64,000 nt of DNA, taken from NCBI GenBank assembly GCA_034769895.1, contig CM068375.1:251761542-251825541 (forward strand), in the 5' to 3' direction. Source of the stretch: Magicicada septendecula (taxonomy: Eukaryota; Arthropoda; Insecta; Hemiptera; Cicadidae). The translations under genes were made by a program, and so were the position numbers. The notes beneath the pieces are model-generated. The model was not told the origin of the DNA and did no database searches. It saw only the letters and a list, made by a program, of their open reading frames with translations. Shown piece by piece: positions 1-14,057 of this stretch; position 1 is the stretch's first letter, and every line of letters starts with the position of its first letter.

Positions 1-601
1 GCTGTTATCGTTTGCCATAGAAAATACGCTTGATAAAAAAACGTTGCAGGTAAACTACCCCTTCCCCTTAACCGATCTTCACCAAAAACAATAGGTCTTG
101 AGTACTCTACAAATCAGGACTGTATGCAAAACATTATTTGATTCTGTTTGAATTTGCGGCTGTTATCGTTTGCCATAGAAAATACCCTTGTTAAAAAAAC
201 GTTGCAGGTAAACTACCCCTTTCCCTTAACCGATCTTCACCAAAAACAATAGGTCTTGAGAAATCTACAATTTAGGGCTGTATGCAAATAATCTTTTGAT
301 TCTGTTTGAATTTGCGGCTGTTATCGTTTGCCATAGGAAATACCCTTGTTAAAACATAAAAAGTTACAGGTAAACTACCCGTTTCCCTTAACCGATCTTC
401 ACCAAAATCAACAGATCTTGAGAACTCTACAATTCAGGGCTGTATGCGAAACATTATTTGATTCTGTTTGAATTTGCGGTTGTTATCGTTTGCCAAACAA
501 ACAAAATTACCCTTGGTAAAAAAAAAACCGTTGCAGGTAAACTACCCGAATAATCTCGAACACGATTTTTTTTGCCATCACCATACTTCCATTCCTTAAG
601 G
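1..601 (-). mobile_element. HINE-like unit 1 (window-edge, 5' part deleted)
   Basis: Core repeats run to about 547 and then jump straight into the 5' segment (AATAATCTCGAACACG), so the TCTG microsatellite and its flank are deleted. The palindrome is cut at CCTTAAGG where unit 2 starts. The 3' end lies outside the window. Confidence 0.7.
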
Positions 602-2290
602 AAATATCCGTATGGAGAACCATACATGACTTCCATATTCTAAGATTTATATTTAAAATCATTTTCAGCCAAACAGCCAGGCTGTGTCTTACCTGCCTTT
701 TTATTGCTGTATTAAATGAAAAATATTATATTACATTAAAATGAAAAAATTATAATTTTATTGCCTGGCAACAAAATTATTTTATTTTTAACAATTACCA
801 TTGTTTCAAAAAGTTTAAATAAATTTTCAAGTACTTTACTCTTGTTAAAACGTATAAGGTTGCAGGTAAACTACCCCTTCCCCTTAACCGATCTTCACCA
901 AAATCGAAAGTCATTGAGACCTCTACAATTCAGGGACGTATGCAAAAAATTATTTGATTCTGTTTGAATTTGCGGCTGTTATCGTTTGCCATAGAAAATA
1001 CGCTTGATAAAAAAACGTTGCAGGTAAACTACCCCTTCCCCTTAACCGATCTTCACCAAAAACAATAGGTCTTGAGTACTCTACAAATCAGGACTGTATG
1101 CAAAACATTATTTGATTCTGTTTGAATTTGCGGCTGTTATCGTTTGCCATAGAAAATACCCTTGTTAAAAAAACGTTGCAGGTAAACTACCCCTTTCCCT
1201 TAACCGATCTTCACCAAAAACAATAGGTCTTGAGAAATCTACAATTCAGGGCTGTATGCGAAACATTATTTGATTCTGTTTGAATTTGCGGCTGTTATCG
1301 TTTGCCAAAAAAAAAAAAATTTCCCTTGATAAAAAAAACCGTTGCAGGTAAACTACCCCTTCCCCTCAACCGATCTTCACCAAAAACAATAGGTCGCGAG
1401 TACTCTACAAATCAGGGCTGTATGCAAAAAATTATTTGATTCTGTTTGAATTTGCGGCAGTTGTCGTTTGCCATAGAAAATACGCATGATAAAAAACGTT
1501 GCTGGTAAACTACCCCTTCCCCTCAACCGATCTTCACCAAAAACAACAGGTCTTGAGTACTCTACAAATCAGGGCTGTATGCAGAAAATTATTTGATTCT
1601 GTTTGAATTTGCGGCTTTTATCGTTTGCCATAGAAAATACCCTTGTTAAAAAAACGTTGTAGGTAAACTACCCCTTTCCCTTAACCGATCTTCACTAAAA
1701 ACAAAAGGTATTGAGAACTCTACAATTTAGGGCTGTATGCAAATAATCTTTTCATTCTGTTTCAATTTGCGGCTGTTATCGTTTGCCATAGGAACTACCC
1801 TTGTTAAAACATAAAACGTTACAGGTAAACTACCCCTTTCCCTTAACCGATCTTCACCAAAAACAATAGGTCTTGAGAACTCTACAATTCAGGGCTGTAT
1901 GCGAAACATTATTTGATTCTGTTTGAATTTGCGGCTGTTATCGTTTGCCAAACAAACAAAATTACCCTTGCTAAAAAAAAACCGTTGCAGGTAAACTACC
2001 CCTTTCCCTCAACCGATCTTCACCAAAAACAATAGGTCGCGAGAACTCTGCAAAACCGGGCTGTATGCAAAAAATTATTTGATTCTGTTTGAATTTGCGG
2101 CAGTTATCGTTTGCCATAGAAAAAAAATCTACAGACAGACAGACACACAGACAGACAGACACACAGACACTTTTCGGAAAACGACTTTTTTTCATGTTTT
2201 GAGTGTAGTAGAATCAGAATCTGCAATAATCTCGAACACGATTTTTTTTGCCATCACCATACTTCCATTCCTTAAGGAATATGGAAGTAA
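602..2290 (-). mobile_element. HINE-like unit 2 (type I 3' segment)
   Basis: The 3' hairpin is at 602-626 (AAATATCCGTATGGAG, one base off the consensus). The type I 3' segment follows, with its ATTGCCTGGCAACAAAAT block near 760. Cores run to about 2120, with the CAGA/CACA microsatellite near 2132-2172 and the 5' palindrome at 2263-2288. This is the first unit of the left-arm higher-order repeat. Confidence 0.75.
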
Positions 2291-4042
2291 AAATCGGTAT
2301 GGACAACCATACATGACTTCCATATTCTAAGATTTATATTTAAAATCATTTTCAGCCAAACAGCCAGGGAAGGGAAGGAATTTTAACAAAAAAATACTTC
2401 TTTGTTGCCAATAACGTAGTACACATATAAAAAAAATTATCCCCTCCCCCTTCAACTATAATTTTGATTTATAGAAAATTACCCCCAGCCCGTTGAACTA
2501 GCCTCTTCATTTATAGATATTTCATCTACGTTTCTACAGTGGATTATTAACATCTTATCAGGATACTTTATCAAAATCAAGTACTTTACTCATGTTACAA
2601 CAAAAAATGTTTCAGGTAAACTACCCCTTCCCCGTAACCGATCTTCACCAAAATCAAAAGTCCTTGAGGACTCTACAATTCAGGGATGTATGCAAAAAAT
2701 TATTTGATTCTGTTTGAATTTGCGGCTGTTATCATTTGCCATAGAAAATACGCTTGATAAAAAAACGTTGCTGGTAAACTACCCCTTCCCCTTAACCGAT
2801 CTTCACCAAAAACAATAGGTCTTGAGTACTCTACAAATCAGGGCTGCATGCAAAACATTATTTGATTCTGTCTGAATTTGCGGCTGTTATCGTTTGCCAT
2901 AGAAAATACCCTTGATAAAACAAAAAACATGGCTGGTAAACTACCCCTTTCCCTTAAACGATCTTCACCAAAAACAATAGGTCTTTAGTACTCAAGAAAT
3001 CAGGGCTGTATGCAAAAACTTATTTGATTCCGTTAGAATTTGCGGTTGTTATCGTTTACTATAGAAAAAAATTACCCTTGATAAAAAACCGGTTCTGGTA
3101 AACTACCCCTTTCCCTTAACCGATCTTCACCAAAAACGACATGTCTTAGGTACTCTACAATTAAGGCCTGTATGCAAAGAATTATTTGATTTAGTTTGAA
3201 TTTGCGGCTGTTATCGTTTGCCATAGAAAACACCCTTGATAAAACATAAAACGTTGCTGGTAAACTTCCCAATTCCATTAACCGATCTTCACCAAAAACA
3301 ATAGATCTTGAGAACTCTACAATTCAGGGCTGTATGCAAAACATTAGTTGATTCTTTTTGAATTTACGGCAGTTATCGTTCATCATAGAAAAAATACCCT
3401 TGTTAAAACATAAAACGTTGCAGGTAAACTACCCCTTTCCCTTAACCGATCTTCAACAAAATCAACAGACCTTGAGTTCTGTATAATTCAAAAAGGTATG
3501 CAGAAGAGTAGTTGATTCTGTTTTAATGTACGGCAGTTATCGTTCGTCAAAAAAAAATTACCCATGATAAAACATAAAATGTTGCTGGTAAACAACCCTA
3601 TTTCCTTAACCGATCTTCACCAAAACCAACAGGTCTCGAGAACTGTACATTTCAGGGCTGTATGCAAAATATTATATGATTCTGTTTGAATTTGCGGCTG
3701 TTATCATTTGCCATATAAAATACCCTTGATAAAACAAAAAACGTGTCTGGTAAACTACCCCTTTCCCTTAACCGATCTTCACCAAAAACAATAGGTCTTT
3801 AGTACTCAACAAAACAGGGCTGTATGCAAAAACATATTTGATTCTGTTTGAATTTGCGGCTCTTATCGTTTGCCATAGAAAATACCCTTATAAAACATAA
3901 AACGTTGCAGGTAAACTACCCCTTTCCCTTAAACGATCTTCACCAACACCAATAGGTATTGAGAACTCTACAATACAGGCCTGTATGCAAAAAATCATTT
4001 GATTCTGTTTGAATTTGTGGCTGTTATCGTTTACCATAGAAA
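2291..4042 (-). mobile_element. HINE-like unit 3 (type II 3' segment)
   Basis: The hairpin has the variant loop GTATGGACAACCATAC. The type II 3' segment (about 2360-2600) is recognised by CCAGGGAAGGGAAGGAATTT and CCCCCAGCCCGTTGAACTAG. Cores here are more diverged than in neighbours. There is no microsatellite or palindrome: the cores join directly to the hairpin of unit 4. Confidence 0.72.
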
Positions 4043-5577
4043 AAATATCGGTATGGAGAACCATACATGACTTCCATATTCTAAGATTTATATTTAAAAT
4101 CATTTTCAGCCAAAAAGCCAGGCTGTGTCTTACCTGCCTTTTTATTGCTGTATTAAATGAAAAATATTATAATACATTAAAATGAAAAAATTATAATTTT
4201 ATTGCCTGACAACAAAATTATTTTATTTTTAACAATTACCATTGTTTCAAAAAGTTTAAATAAATTTTCAAGTACTTTACTCTTGTTAAAACGTAAAAGG
4301 TTGCAGGTAAACTACCCCTTCCCCTTAACCGATCTTCACCAAAATCGAAAGTCATTGAGACCTCTACAATTCAGGGACGTATGCAAAAAATTATTTGATT
4401 CCTTTTGAATTTGCGGCTGTTATCGTTTGCCATAGAAAATACGCTTGATAAAAAAACGTTGCAGGTAAACTACCCCTTCCCCTTAACCGATCTTCACCAA
4501 AAACAATAGGTCTTGAGTACTCTACAAATCAGGGCTGTATGGAAAACATTATTTGATTCTGTTTGAATTTGCGGCTGTTATCGTTTGCCATAGAAAATAC
4601 CCTTGTTAAAAAAACGTTGCAGGTAAACTACCCCTTTCCCTCAACCGATCTTCACCAAAAACAACAGGTCTTGAGAACTCTTCAATTTAGGGCTGTATGC
4701 AAATAATCTTTTGATTCTGTTTGAATTTGCGGCTGTTATCGTTTGCCATAGGAAATACCCTTGTTAAAACATAAAACGTTACAGGTAAACTACCCCTTTC
4801 CCTTAACCGATCTGCACCAAAATCTTCAGATCTTGAGAACTCTACAATTCAGGGCTGTATGCGAAACATTATTTGATTCTGTTTGAATTTGCGGCTGTTA
4901 TCGTTTGCCAAACAAACAAAATTACCCTTGCTAAAAAAAAACCGTTGCAGGTAAACTACCCCTTTCCCTCAACCGATCTTCACCAAAAACAATAGGTAGC
5001 GAGTACTCTGCAAATCAGGGCTGTATGCAAATAATCTTTTGATTCTGTTTGAATTTGCGGCTGTTATCGTTTGCCATAGGAAATACCCTTGTTAAAACAT
5101 AAAACGTTACAGGTAAACTACCCCTTTCCCTTAACCGATCTTCACCAAAATCAACAGATCTTGAGAAATCTACAATTCAGGGCTGTATGCGAAACATTAT
5201 TTGATTCTGTTTGAATTTGCGGCTGTTATCGTTTGCCAAACAAACTAAATTACCCTTGCTAAAAAAAAAAACCGTTGCAGGTAAACTACCCCTTTCCCTC
5301 AACCGATCTTCACCAAAAACAATAGGTCGCGAGTACTCTGCACATCAGGGCTGCATGCAAAAAATTATTTGATTCTGTTTGAATTTGCTGCAGTTATCGT
5401 TTGCCATAGAAAAAAAATCTACAGACACAGACAGACAGACAGACAGACACACAGACACTTTTCGGAAAACGACTTTTTTTCATGTTTTGAGTGTAGTAGA
5501 ATCAGAATCTGCAATAATCTCGAACACGATTTTTTTTGCCATCACCATACTTCCATTCCTTAAGGAATATGGAAGTA
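4043..5577 (-). mobile_element. HINE-like unit 4 (complete, type I)
   Basis: Both ends are present: 3' hairpin from 4043, type I 3' segment with the ATTGCCTGACAACAAAAT block near 4200, cores to about 5405, microsatellite near 5423-5458, palindrome ending at 5577. The junction to the next unit, GGAAGTAAAATATCGGTATG, is a direct tail-to-head join. Confidence 0.78.
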
Positions 5578-6945
5578 AAATATCGGTATGGAGAACCATA
5601 CATGACTTCCATATTCTAAGATTTATATTTAAAATCATTTTCAGCCAAACAGCCAGGCTGTGTCTTACCTGCCTTTTTATTGCTGTATTAAATGAAAAAT
5701 ATTATATTACATTAAAATGAGAAAGTTATAATTTTATTGCCTGGCAACAAAATTATTTTATTTTTAACAATTACCATTGTTTCAAAAAGTTTAAATAAAT
5801 TTTCAAGTACTTTACTCTTGTTAAAACGTATAAGGTTGCAGGTAAACTACCCCTTCCCCTTAACCGATCTTCACCAAAATCGAAAGTCATTGAGACCTCT
5901 ACAATTCAGGGACGTATGCAAAAAATTATTTGATTCTGTTTGAATTTGCGGCTGTTATCGTTTGCCATAAAAAATACGCTTGATAAAAAAACGTTGCAGG
6001 TAAACTACCCCTTCCTCTTAACCGATCTTCACCAAAGACAATAGGTCTTGAGTACTCTACAAATCAGGGCTGTATGCAAAACATTATTTGATTCTGTTTG
6101 AATTTGCGGCTGTTATCGTTTGCCATAGAAAATACCCTTGTTAAAAAAACGTTGCAGGTAAACTACCCCTTTCCCTCAGCCGATCTTCACCAAAAACAAT
6201 AGGTCTTGAGAACTCTACAATTTAGGGCTGTATGCAAATAATCTTTTGATTCTGTTTGAATTTGCGGCTGTTATCGTTTGCCATAGGAAATACCCTTGTT
6301 AAAACATAAAACGTTACAGGTAAACTACCCCTTTCCCTCAACCGATCTTCACCAAAAACAATAGATCTTGAGTACTCTACAAATCAGGGCTGTATGCAAA
6401 ACATTATTTGATTCTGTTTGAATTTGCGGCTGTTATCGTTTGCCATAGAAAATACCCTTGTTAAAAAAACGTTGCAGGTAAACTACCCCTTTCCCTCAAC
6501 CGAACTTCACCAAAAACAATAGGTCTTGAGAACTCTACAATTTAGGGCTGTATGCAAATAATCTTTTGATTCTGTTTGAATTTGCGGCTGTTATCGTTTG
6601 CCATAGGAAATACCCTTGTTAAAACATAAAACGTTACAGGTAAACTACCCCTTTCCCTTAACCGATCTTCACCAAAATCAACAGATCTTGAGAACTCTAC
6701 AATTGAGGGCTGTATGCGAAACATTATTTGATTCTGTTTGAATTTGCGGCTGTTATCGTTTGCCAAACAAACAAAATTACCCTTGCTAAAAAAAAACCGT
6801 TGCAGGTAAACTACCCCTTTCCCTCAACCGATCTTCACCAAAAACAATAGGTCGCGAGTACTCTGCAAATCAGGGCTGCATGCAAAAAATTATTTGATTC
6901 TGTTTGAATTTGCGGCAGTTATCGTTTGCCATAGAAAAAAAATCT

Positions 6946-6980
<35 letters not shown>

Positions 6981-7112
6981 CACACACAGACACTTTTCGG
7001 AAAACGACTTTTTTCATGTTTTGAGTGTAGTAGAATCAGAATCTGCAATAATCTCGAACACGATTTTTTTTGCCATCACCATACTTCCATTCCTTAAGGA
7101 ATATGGAAGTAA
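5578..7112 (-). mobile_element. HINE-like unit 5 (complete, type I)
   Basis: Same layout as unit 2, with ends present on both sides. It has an expanded CAGA tract near 6947-6992. It is the first unit of the second higher-order repeat copy; its type I landmark lies 4976 bp from that of unit 2. Confidence 0.78.
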
Positions 7113-8862
7113 AATCGGTATGGAGAACCATACATGACTTCCATATTCTAAGATTTATATTTAAAATCATTTTCAGCCAAACAGCCAGGGAAGGGAAGGA
7201 ATTTTAACAAAAAAATACTTCTTTGTTGCCAATAACGTAGTACACATATAAAAAAAATTATCCCCTCCCCCTTCAACTATAATTTTGATTTATAGAAAAT
7301 TACCCCCAGCCCGTTCAACTAGCCTCTTCATTTATAGATATTTCATCTACGTTTCTACAGTGGATTATTAAGATCTTATCAGGATACTTTATCAAAATCA
7401 AGTACTTTACTCATGTTACAACAAAAAATGTTTCAGGTAAACTACCCCTTCTTCGTAACCGATCTTCACCAAAATCAAAAGTCCTTGAGGTCTCTACAAT
7501 TCAGGGATGTATGCAAAAAATTATTTGATTCTGTTTGAATTTGCGGCTGTTATCATTTGCCATAGAAAATACGCTTGATAAAAAAACGTTGCTGGTAAGC
7601 TACCCCTTCCCCTTAACCGATCTTCACCAAAAACAATAGGTCTTGAGTACTCTACAAATCAGGGCTGTATGCAAAACATTATTTGATTCTGTCTGAATTT
7701 GCGGCTGTTATCGTTTGCCATAGAAAATACCCTTGATAAAACAAAAAACATGGCTGGTAAACTACCCCTTTCCCTTAAACGATCTTCACCAAAAACAATA
7801 GGTCTTTAGTACTCAAGAAATCAGGGCTGTATGCAAAAACTTATTTGATTCCGTTAGAATTTGCGGTTGTTATCGTTTACTATAGAAAAAAATTACCCTT
7901 GATAAAAAACCGGTTCAGGTAAACTACCCCTTTCCCTTAACCGATCTTCACCAAAAACGACAGGTCTTAGGTACTCTACAATTAAGGCCTGTATGCAAAG
8001 AATTATTTGATTTAGTTTGAATTTGCGGCTGTTATCGTTTGCCATAGAAAACACCCTTGATAAAACATAAAACGTTGCTGGTAAACTACCCTATTCCATT
8101 ACCGATCTTCACCAAAAACAATAGATCTTGAGAACCCTACAATTCAGGGCTGTATGCAAAACATTAGTTGATTCTTTTTGAATTTACGGCAGTTATCGTT
8201 CATCATAGAAAAAATACCCTTGTTAAAACATAAAACGTTGCAGGTAAACTACCCCTTTCCCTTAACTGATCTTCAACAAAATCAACAGACCTTGAGTTCT
8301 GTATAATTCAAAAAGGTATGCAGAAGAGTAGTTGATTCTGTTTTAATGTACGGCAGTTATCGTTCGTCAAAAAAAAATTACCCATGATAAAACATAAAAT
8401 GTTGCTGTTAAACAACCCTATTCCCTTAACCGATCTTCACCAAAACCAACAGGTCTTGAGAACTGTACATTTCAGGGCTGTATGCAAAATATTATATGAT
8501 TCTGTTTGAATTTGCGGCTGTTATCATTTGCCATATAAAATACCCTTGATAAAACAAAAAACGTGTCTGGTAAACTACCCCTTTCCCTTAACCGATCTTC
8601 ACCAAAAACAATAGGTCTTTAGTACTCAACAAAACAGGGCTGTATGCAAAAACATATTTGATTCTGTTTGAATTTGCGGCTCTTATCGTTTGCCATAGAA
8701 AATACCCTTATAAAACATAAAACGTTGCAGGTAAACTACCACTTTCCCTTAAACGATCTTCACCAACACCAATAGGTATTGAGAATTCTACAATACAGGG
8801 CTGTATGCAAAAAATCATTTTATTCTGTTTGAATTTGTGGCTGTTATCGTTTACCATAGAAA
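7113..8862 (-). mobile_element. HINE-like unit 6 (type II)
   Basis: Counterpart of unit 3, shifted by about 4821 bp. It shares the same odd core variants and the same missing 5' end, with scattered base differences between the two. Confidence 0.75.
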
Positions 8863-10069
8863 AAATATCGGTATGGAGAACCATACATGACTTCCATATT
8901 CTAAGATTTATATTTAAAATCATTTTCAGCCAAACAGCCAGGCTGTGTCTTACCTGCCTTTTTATTGCTGTATTAAATGAAAAATATTATATTACATTAA
9001 AATGAAAAAATTATAATTTTATTGCCTTGCAACAAAATTATTTTATTTTTAACAATTACCATTGTTTCAAAAAGTTTAAATAAATTTTCAAGTACTTTAC
9101 TCTTGTTAAAACGTAAAAGGTTGCAGGTAAACTACCCCTTCCCCTTAACCGATCTTCACCAAAATCGAAAGTCATTGAGACCTCTACAATTCAGGGACGT
9201 ATGCAAAAAATTATTTGATTCTGTGTGACTTTGCGGCTGTTATCGTTTGCCATAGAAAATACGCTTGATAAAAAAACTTTGCAGGTAAACTACCCCTTCC
9301 CCTTAACCGATCTTCACCAAAAACAATAGGTCTTGAGTACTCTACAAATCAGGGCTGTATGGAAAACATTATTTGATTCTGTTTGAATTTGCGGCTGTTA
9401 TCGTTTGCCATATAAAATACCCTTGTTAAAAAAACGTTGCAGGTAAACTACCCCTTTCCCTCAACCGATCTTCACCAAAAACAACAGCTCTTGAGAACTC
9501 TACAATTTAGGGCTGTATGCAAATAATCTTTTGATTCTGTTTGAATTTGCGGCTGTTATCGTTTGCCATAGGAAATACCCTTGTTAAAACATAAAACGTT
9601 ACAGGTAAACTACCCCTTTCCCTTAACCGATCTTCACCAAAATCAGCAGATCTTGAGAACTATACAATTCAGGGCTGTATGCGAAACATTATTTGATTCT
9701 GTTTGAATTTGCGGCTGTTATCGTTTGCCAAACAAACAAAATTACCCTTGCTAAAAAAAAAACCGATGCAGGTAAACTACCCCTTTCCCTCAACCGATCT
9801 TCACCAAAAACAATAGGTCGCGAGTACTCTGCAAATCAGGGCTGTATGCAAAAAATTATTTGATTCTGTTTGAATTTGCGGCAGTTATCGTTTGCCATAG
9901 AAAAAAATCTACAGACAGACACACAGACAGACAGACACACACACAGACACTTTTCGGAAAACGACTTTTTTTCATGTTTTGAGTGTAGTAGAATCAGAAT
10001 CTGCAATAATCTCGAACACAATTTTTTTTGCCATCACCATACTTCCATTCCTTAAGGAATATGGAAGTA
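8863..10069 (-). mobile_element. HINE-like unit 7 (complete, type I)
   Basis: Counterpart of unit 4, shifted by about 4820 bp but with fewer cores. Hairpin, type I segment, cores, microsatellite (9912-9950) and palindrome are all present. Confidence 0.78.
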
Positions 10070-10672
10070 AAATATCGGTATGGAGAACCATACATGACTT
10101 CCATATTCTAAGATTTATATTTAAATCTTAATATCGCCTGCCAAGCGCGATATATTTTCTTTTATACATGATTTACATTAAAATGAAAAAATTATAATTT
10201 TATTGCCTGGCAACAAAATTATTTTATTTTTAACAATTACCATTGTTTCAAAAAGTTTAAATAAATTTTCAAGTACTCTACTCTTGTTAAAACGTAAAAA
10301 GTTGCATTGATTTGATTCTGTTTGAATTTGCGGCTGTTATCATTTGCCATAAAAAATACCCTTGTTAAAAAAACGTTGCAGGTAAACTACCCCTTTCCCT
10401 CAACCGATCTTCACCAAAAACAATAGGTCGCGAGTACTCTGCAAATCAGGGCTGTATGCAAAAAATTATTTGATTCTGTTTGAATTTGCGGCAGTTATCG
10501 TTTGCCATAGAAAAAAAATCTACAGACAGACACACAGACAGACAGACACACACACAGACACTTTTCGGAAAACGACTTTTTTTCATGTTTTGAGTGTAGT
10601 AGAATCAGAATCTGAACACGATTTTTTTTGCCATCACCATACTTCCATTCCTTAAGGAATATGGAAGTAAAA
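10070..10672 (-). mobile_element. HINE-like unit 8 (short, type III)
   Basis: The 3' segment is a third variant containing CGCCTGCCAAGCGCGATATA. Only a couple of cores separate it from the microsatellite (10523-10560) and palindrome. The same 3' variant is found in unit 13 and, in diverged form, in the dispersed copy at 46678-47861. Confidence 0.75.
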
Positions 10673-11670
10673 TTACCCTTGATAAAAAACCGTTGCAGGT
10701 AAACTACCCCTTTCCCTTAACCGATCTTCACCAAAAACGACAGGTCTTGAGAACTCTACAATTTAGGGTTGTATGCAAAATATTATATGATTTTGTGTGA
10801 ATTTGCGGCTGTTATCGTTTGCCATTAAAAATACCCTTGATAAAACAAAAAACGTGGCAGATAAACTACCCCTTTCCCTTAAACGATCTTCACCAAAAAC
10901 AATAGGTCTTTAGTACTTGAGAAATCAGGGCTGTATGCAAAAACGTATTTGATTCTGTTTGAATTTGCGGCTCTTATCGTTTGCCATAGAAAATACCCTT
11001 AAAAACATAAAACGTTGCAGGTAAACTACCCCTTTCCCTTAACCGATCTTCACCAAAAACAAAAGGTCTTGAGAACTCTACAATTTAGGGCAGTATGCAA
11101 AACATTATTTGATTATGTTTTAATTTGCGGCTGTTATCGTTTGCCATAGTAAATACCATTGTTAAAACATAAAACGGTACAGGTAAACTACCCCTTTCCC
11201 TTAACCGATCTTTACCAAAATCAACAGATCGTGAGAACTCTACAATTCAGGGCTGTATGCGAAACATTATTTGATTCTGTTTGAATTTGCGGCTGTTATC
11301 GTTTGCCAAACAAACAAAATTACCCTTGATAAAAAAAAACCGTTGCAGGTAAACTACCCCTTTCCCTCAACCGATCTTCACCAAAAACAATAGGTCGCGA
11401 GTACTCTACAAATCAGGGCTGTATGCAAAAAATTATTTGATTCTGTTTGAATTTGCGGCTGTTATCGTTTGCCATAGAAAAAAAATCTACAGACACACAC
11501 ACACACACACACAGACAGACACACACACAGACACTTTTCGGAAAACGCCTTTTTTTCATGTTTTGAGTGTAGTAGAATCAGAATCTGCAATAATCTCGAA
11601 CACGATTTTTTTTTGCCATCACCATACTTCCATTCCTTAAGGAATATGGAAGTAATATGGAAGTAACATG
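10673..11670 (-). mobile_element. HINE-like unit 9 (3' end missing)
   Basis: Cores begin directly after the palindrome of unit 8. The microsatellite near 11489-11532 is mostly (CA)n. The palindrome is followed by a small extra GGAAGTAATATGGAAGTAAC duplication before the next hairpin. Confidence 0.7.
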
Positions 11671-13074
11671 AAATATCGGTATGGAGAACCATACATGACT
11701 TCCATATTCTAAGATTTATATTTAAAATCATTTTCACCCAAACAGCCAGGCTGTGTCTTACCTGCTTTTTTATTGCTGTATTAAATGAAAAATATTATAT
11801 TACATTAAAATGAAAAAATTATAATTTTATTGCCTGGCAACAAAATTATTTTATTTTAAACAATTACCATTGTTTCAAAAAGTTTAAATAAATTTTCAAG
11901 TACTTTACTCTTGTTAAAACGTAAAAGGTTGCAGGTAAACTACCCCTTGCCCTTAACCGATCTTCACCAAAATCGAAAGTCATTGAGACCTCTACAATTC
12001 AGGGACGTATGCAAAAAATTATTTGATTCTGTTTGAATTTGCGGCTGTTATCGTTTGCCATAGAAAATACGCTTGATAAAAAAACGTTGCAGGTAAACTA
12101 CCCCTTCCCCTTAACCGATCTTCACCAAAAACAATAGGTCTTGAGTACTCTACAAATCAGGGCTGTATGCAAAACATTATTTGATTCTGTTTGAATTTGC
12201 GGCTGTTATCGTTTGCCATAGAAAATACCCTTGTTAAAAAAACGTTGCAGGTAAACTACCCCTTTCCCTCAACCGAACTTCACCAAAAACAATAGGTCTT
12301 GAGAACTCTACAATTTAGGGCTGTGTGCAAATAATCTTTTATTCTGTTTGAATTTGCAGCTGTTATCGTTTGCCATAGGAAATACCCTTGTTAAAACATA
12401 AAACGTTACAGGTAAACTACCCCTTTCCCTTAACCGATCTTCACCAAAAACAATAGGTCTTGAGTACTCTACAAATCAGGGCTGTATGCAAAACATTATT
12501 TGATTCTGTTTGAATTTGCGGCTGTTATCGTTTGCCATAGAAAATACCCTTGTTAAAAAAACGTTGCAGGTAAACTACCCCTTTCCCTCAACCGAACTTC
12601 ACCAAAAACAATAGGTCTTGAGAACTCTACAATTTATAGTCCAGTCGCCAGAGTAAAAATAACGGTAAAATTTCTTAAAAAATTGAGGCAAAGTGATATT
12701 TGGTATAGTTATTGAAAAAGGTCTAAATGTCGGTTTAAAATCATCTTTGCATGTTTATAAGGCCAGGCTTTTTAAAAAAACCCTTATTTAAGGGCAGCGC
12801 GCGGTAAAATCGATAAAAACGTTTACATTCCGTGAATTTCTTTCCTTACTACTAAATAAACCATTGGTTCATGATAAAGTCTTCATTCTTTTTGTTTAAA
12901 ATAGTTCAAATTTTAATAGTAATAAAATCAAAATAACGATTTTGTTATTATTTCATCGTTAGGAGTGTTAAATCGATAGACGGAATGGTCGATTTTAACA
13001 AATCTTCCTCTGTTGAATAATATTATTAAATATGTGTATCTTAATATACATAAAAGTCATTGTGTGTATTTATA

Positions 13075-13870
13075 TTCCACACCTCCTACTAAACCACTGG
13101 ACCGATTTCAACAAAACTTAGCACAAATATTTTATGCAACGGGAGAACCAACATAAGATAGGTGTTTTGGGCCCTGGGGGATGTCAAAAATGGAAAATAT
13201 GAAAATACCGCATGTAGGGTATCAAATTAAAAGGGGATTTCAATGCAAGTAACAATTTTTCATGCATATAAGCACTATTGAAAATTCTTGGGCCCTGGGG
13301 CTTAATAAATGGCTGGTTTGGGGGGAGGTCAAAAATGGAAAATATGAAAAACCACTGGACCGATTTCCACCAAACTTGGCACAAATTTTTTACGCAACGG
13401 GAGAACCAACATAAGATAGGTGTTTTGGGCCCGGGGGATGTCAAAAATGAAAAATATGAAATATGAAAATACTGTGGGGGTATCAAATTAAAGGGAATTT
13501 CAATGCAAGTAACAATTTTACATGCATATACGTACTATTGAATATGTTTGGGCCCTGGGCTCAATAAATGGGTTGTAATGGAGGGGTGTCAAAAATGGAA
13601 AATACAAAATACCGTATGTGACATGCATATACACACTATTAAAATTTTTGGTCACCGGGGCTCAATAAATTGGTGGAATTGGAGGAGGGGTGATGTCAAA
13701 AATGGAAAATATGAAAATACCGCACGTGGGGTATCAAATTAAAGGGAATTTCAATGTAAGTAACAATTTGACGTGCATATTAATTTGGATTATTATAAAT
13801 ATCCCCCCTTGCTTGGTGGATGTGAAAAAAACAGCATAAATGGTATCAAATTAAAGTGAATTTCCTAGCA
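13075..13870 (+). repeat. Internal tandem repeats of the DNA transposon
   Basis: Repeated blocks include GGGCCCTGGGG, TCAAAAATGGAAAATATGAA, GGGTATCAAATTAAA and TTTCAATGCAAGTAACAATT. The GGTGTTTTGGGCCC block recurs 258 bp apart (13161 and 13419), with more diverged partial copies to about 13870. The phrase ACCACTGGACCGATTTC resembles core repeats of rolling-circle elements, so this may be a separate older element nested inside. I see no coding potential. Confidence 0.6.
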
Positions 13871-14057
13871 AGTAAGAATATGGCACCACTTTCTCCCAAG
13901 CAAAGCCGGGCAAATCCTCCAGTAATAAATAAAATATTTCAAAGAAAAGCTCTCTTTTTAATAAAAGGTAAAACGAATACAAACAAAATAACATTATACA
14001 AGAATATATATATATTTGTTTAACTTTGGAATTTTAAAAATTATTTATGTTGAGAAC

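Larger units (their letters stand above)
1..12632 (-). repeat. Left arm of HINE/Helentron-like repeat cluster
   Basis: This stretch is made of ~158-bp core repeats (starts of successive cores at 1, 159, 317 and 479) broken up by recurring unit ends. The cores carry conserved blocks such as TATCGTTTGCCATAGAAAAT, AACCGATCTTCACCAAAAAC and GGGCTGTATGCAAAA as read on the + strand. Reading the - strand, units run 5' palindrome, TCTG microsatellite, cores, 3' segment, hairpin. This order is the known architecture of DINE-1/HINE elements, the non-autonomous Helentrons. Short open frames in the array are by-products of the repeats and I do not treat them as genes. The arm continues at 18555-19167 beyond an inserted DNA transposon. 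Confidence 0.78.

Noticed and set aside
1-12632. CRISPR-like array
   Set aside because: The repeats are 158 bp and directly adjacent without unique spacers, and the context is eukaryotic transposon DNA.
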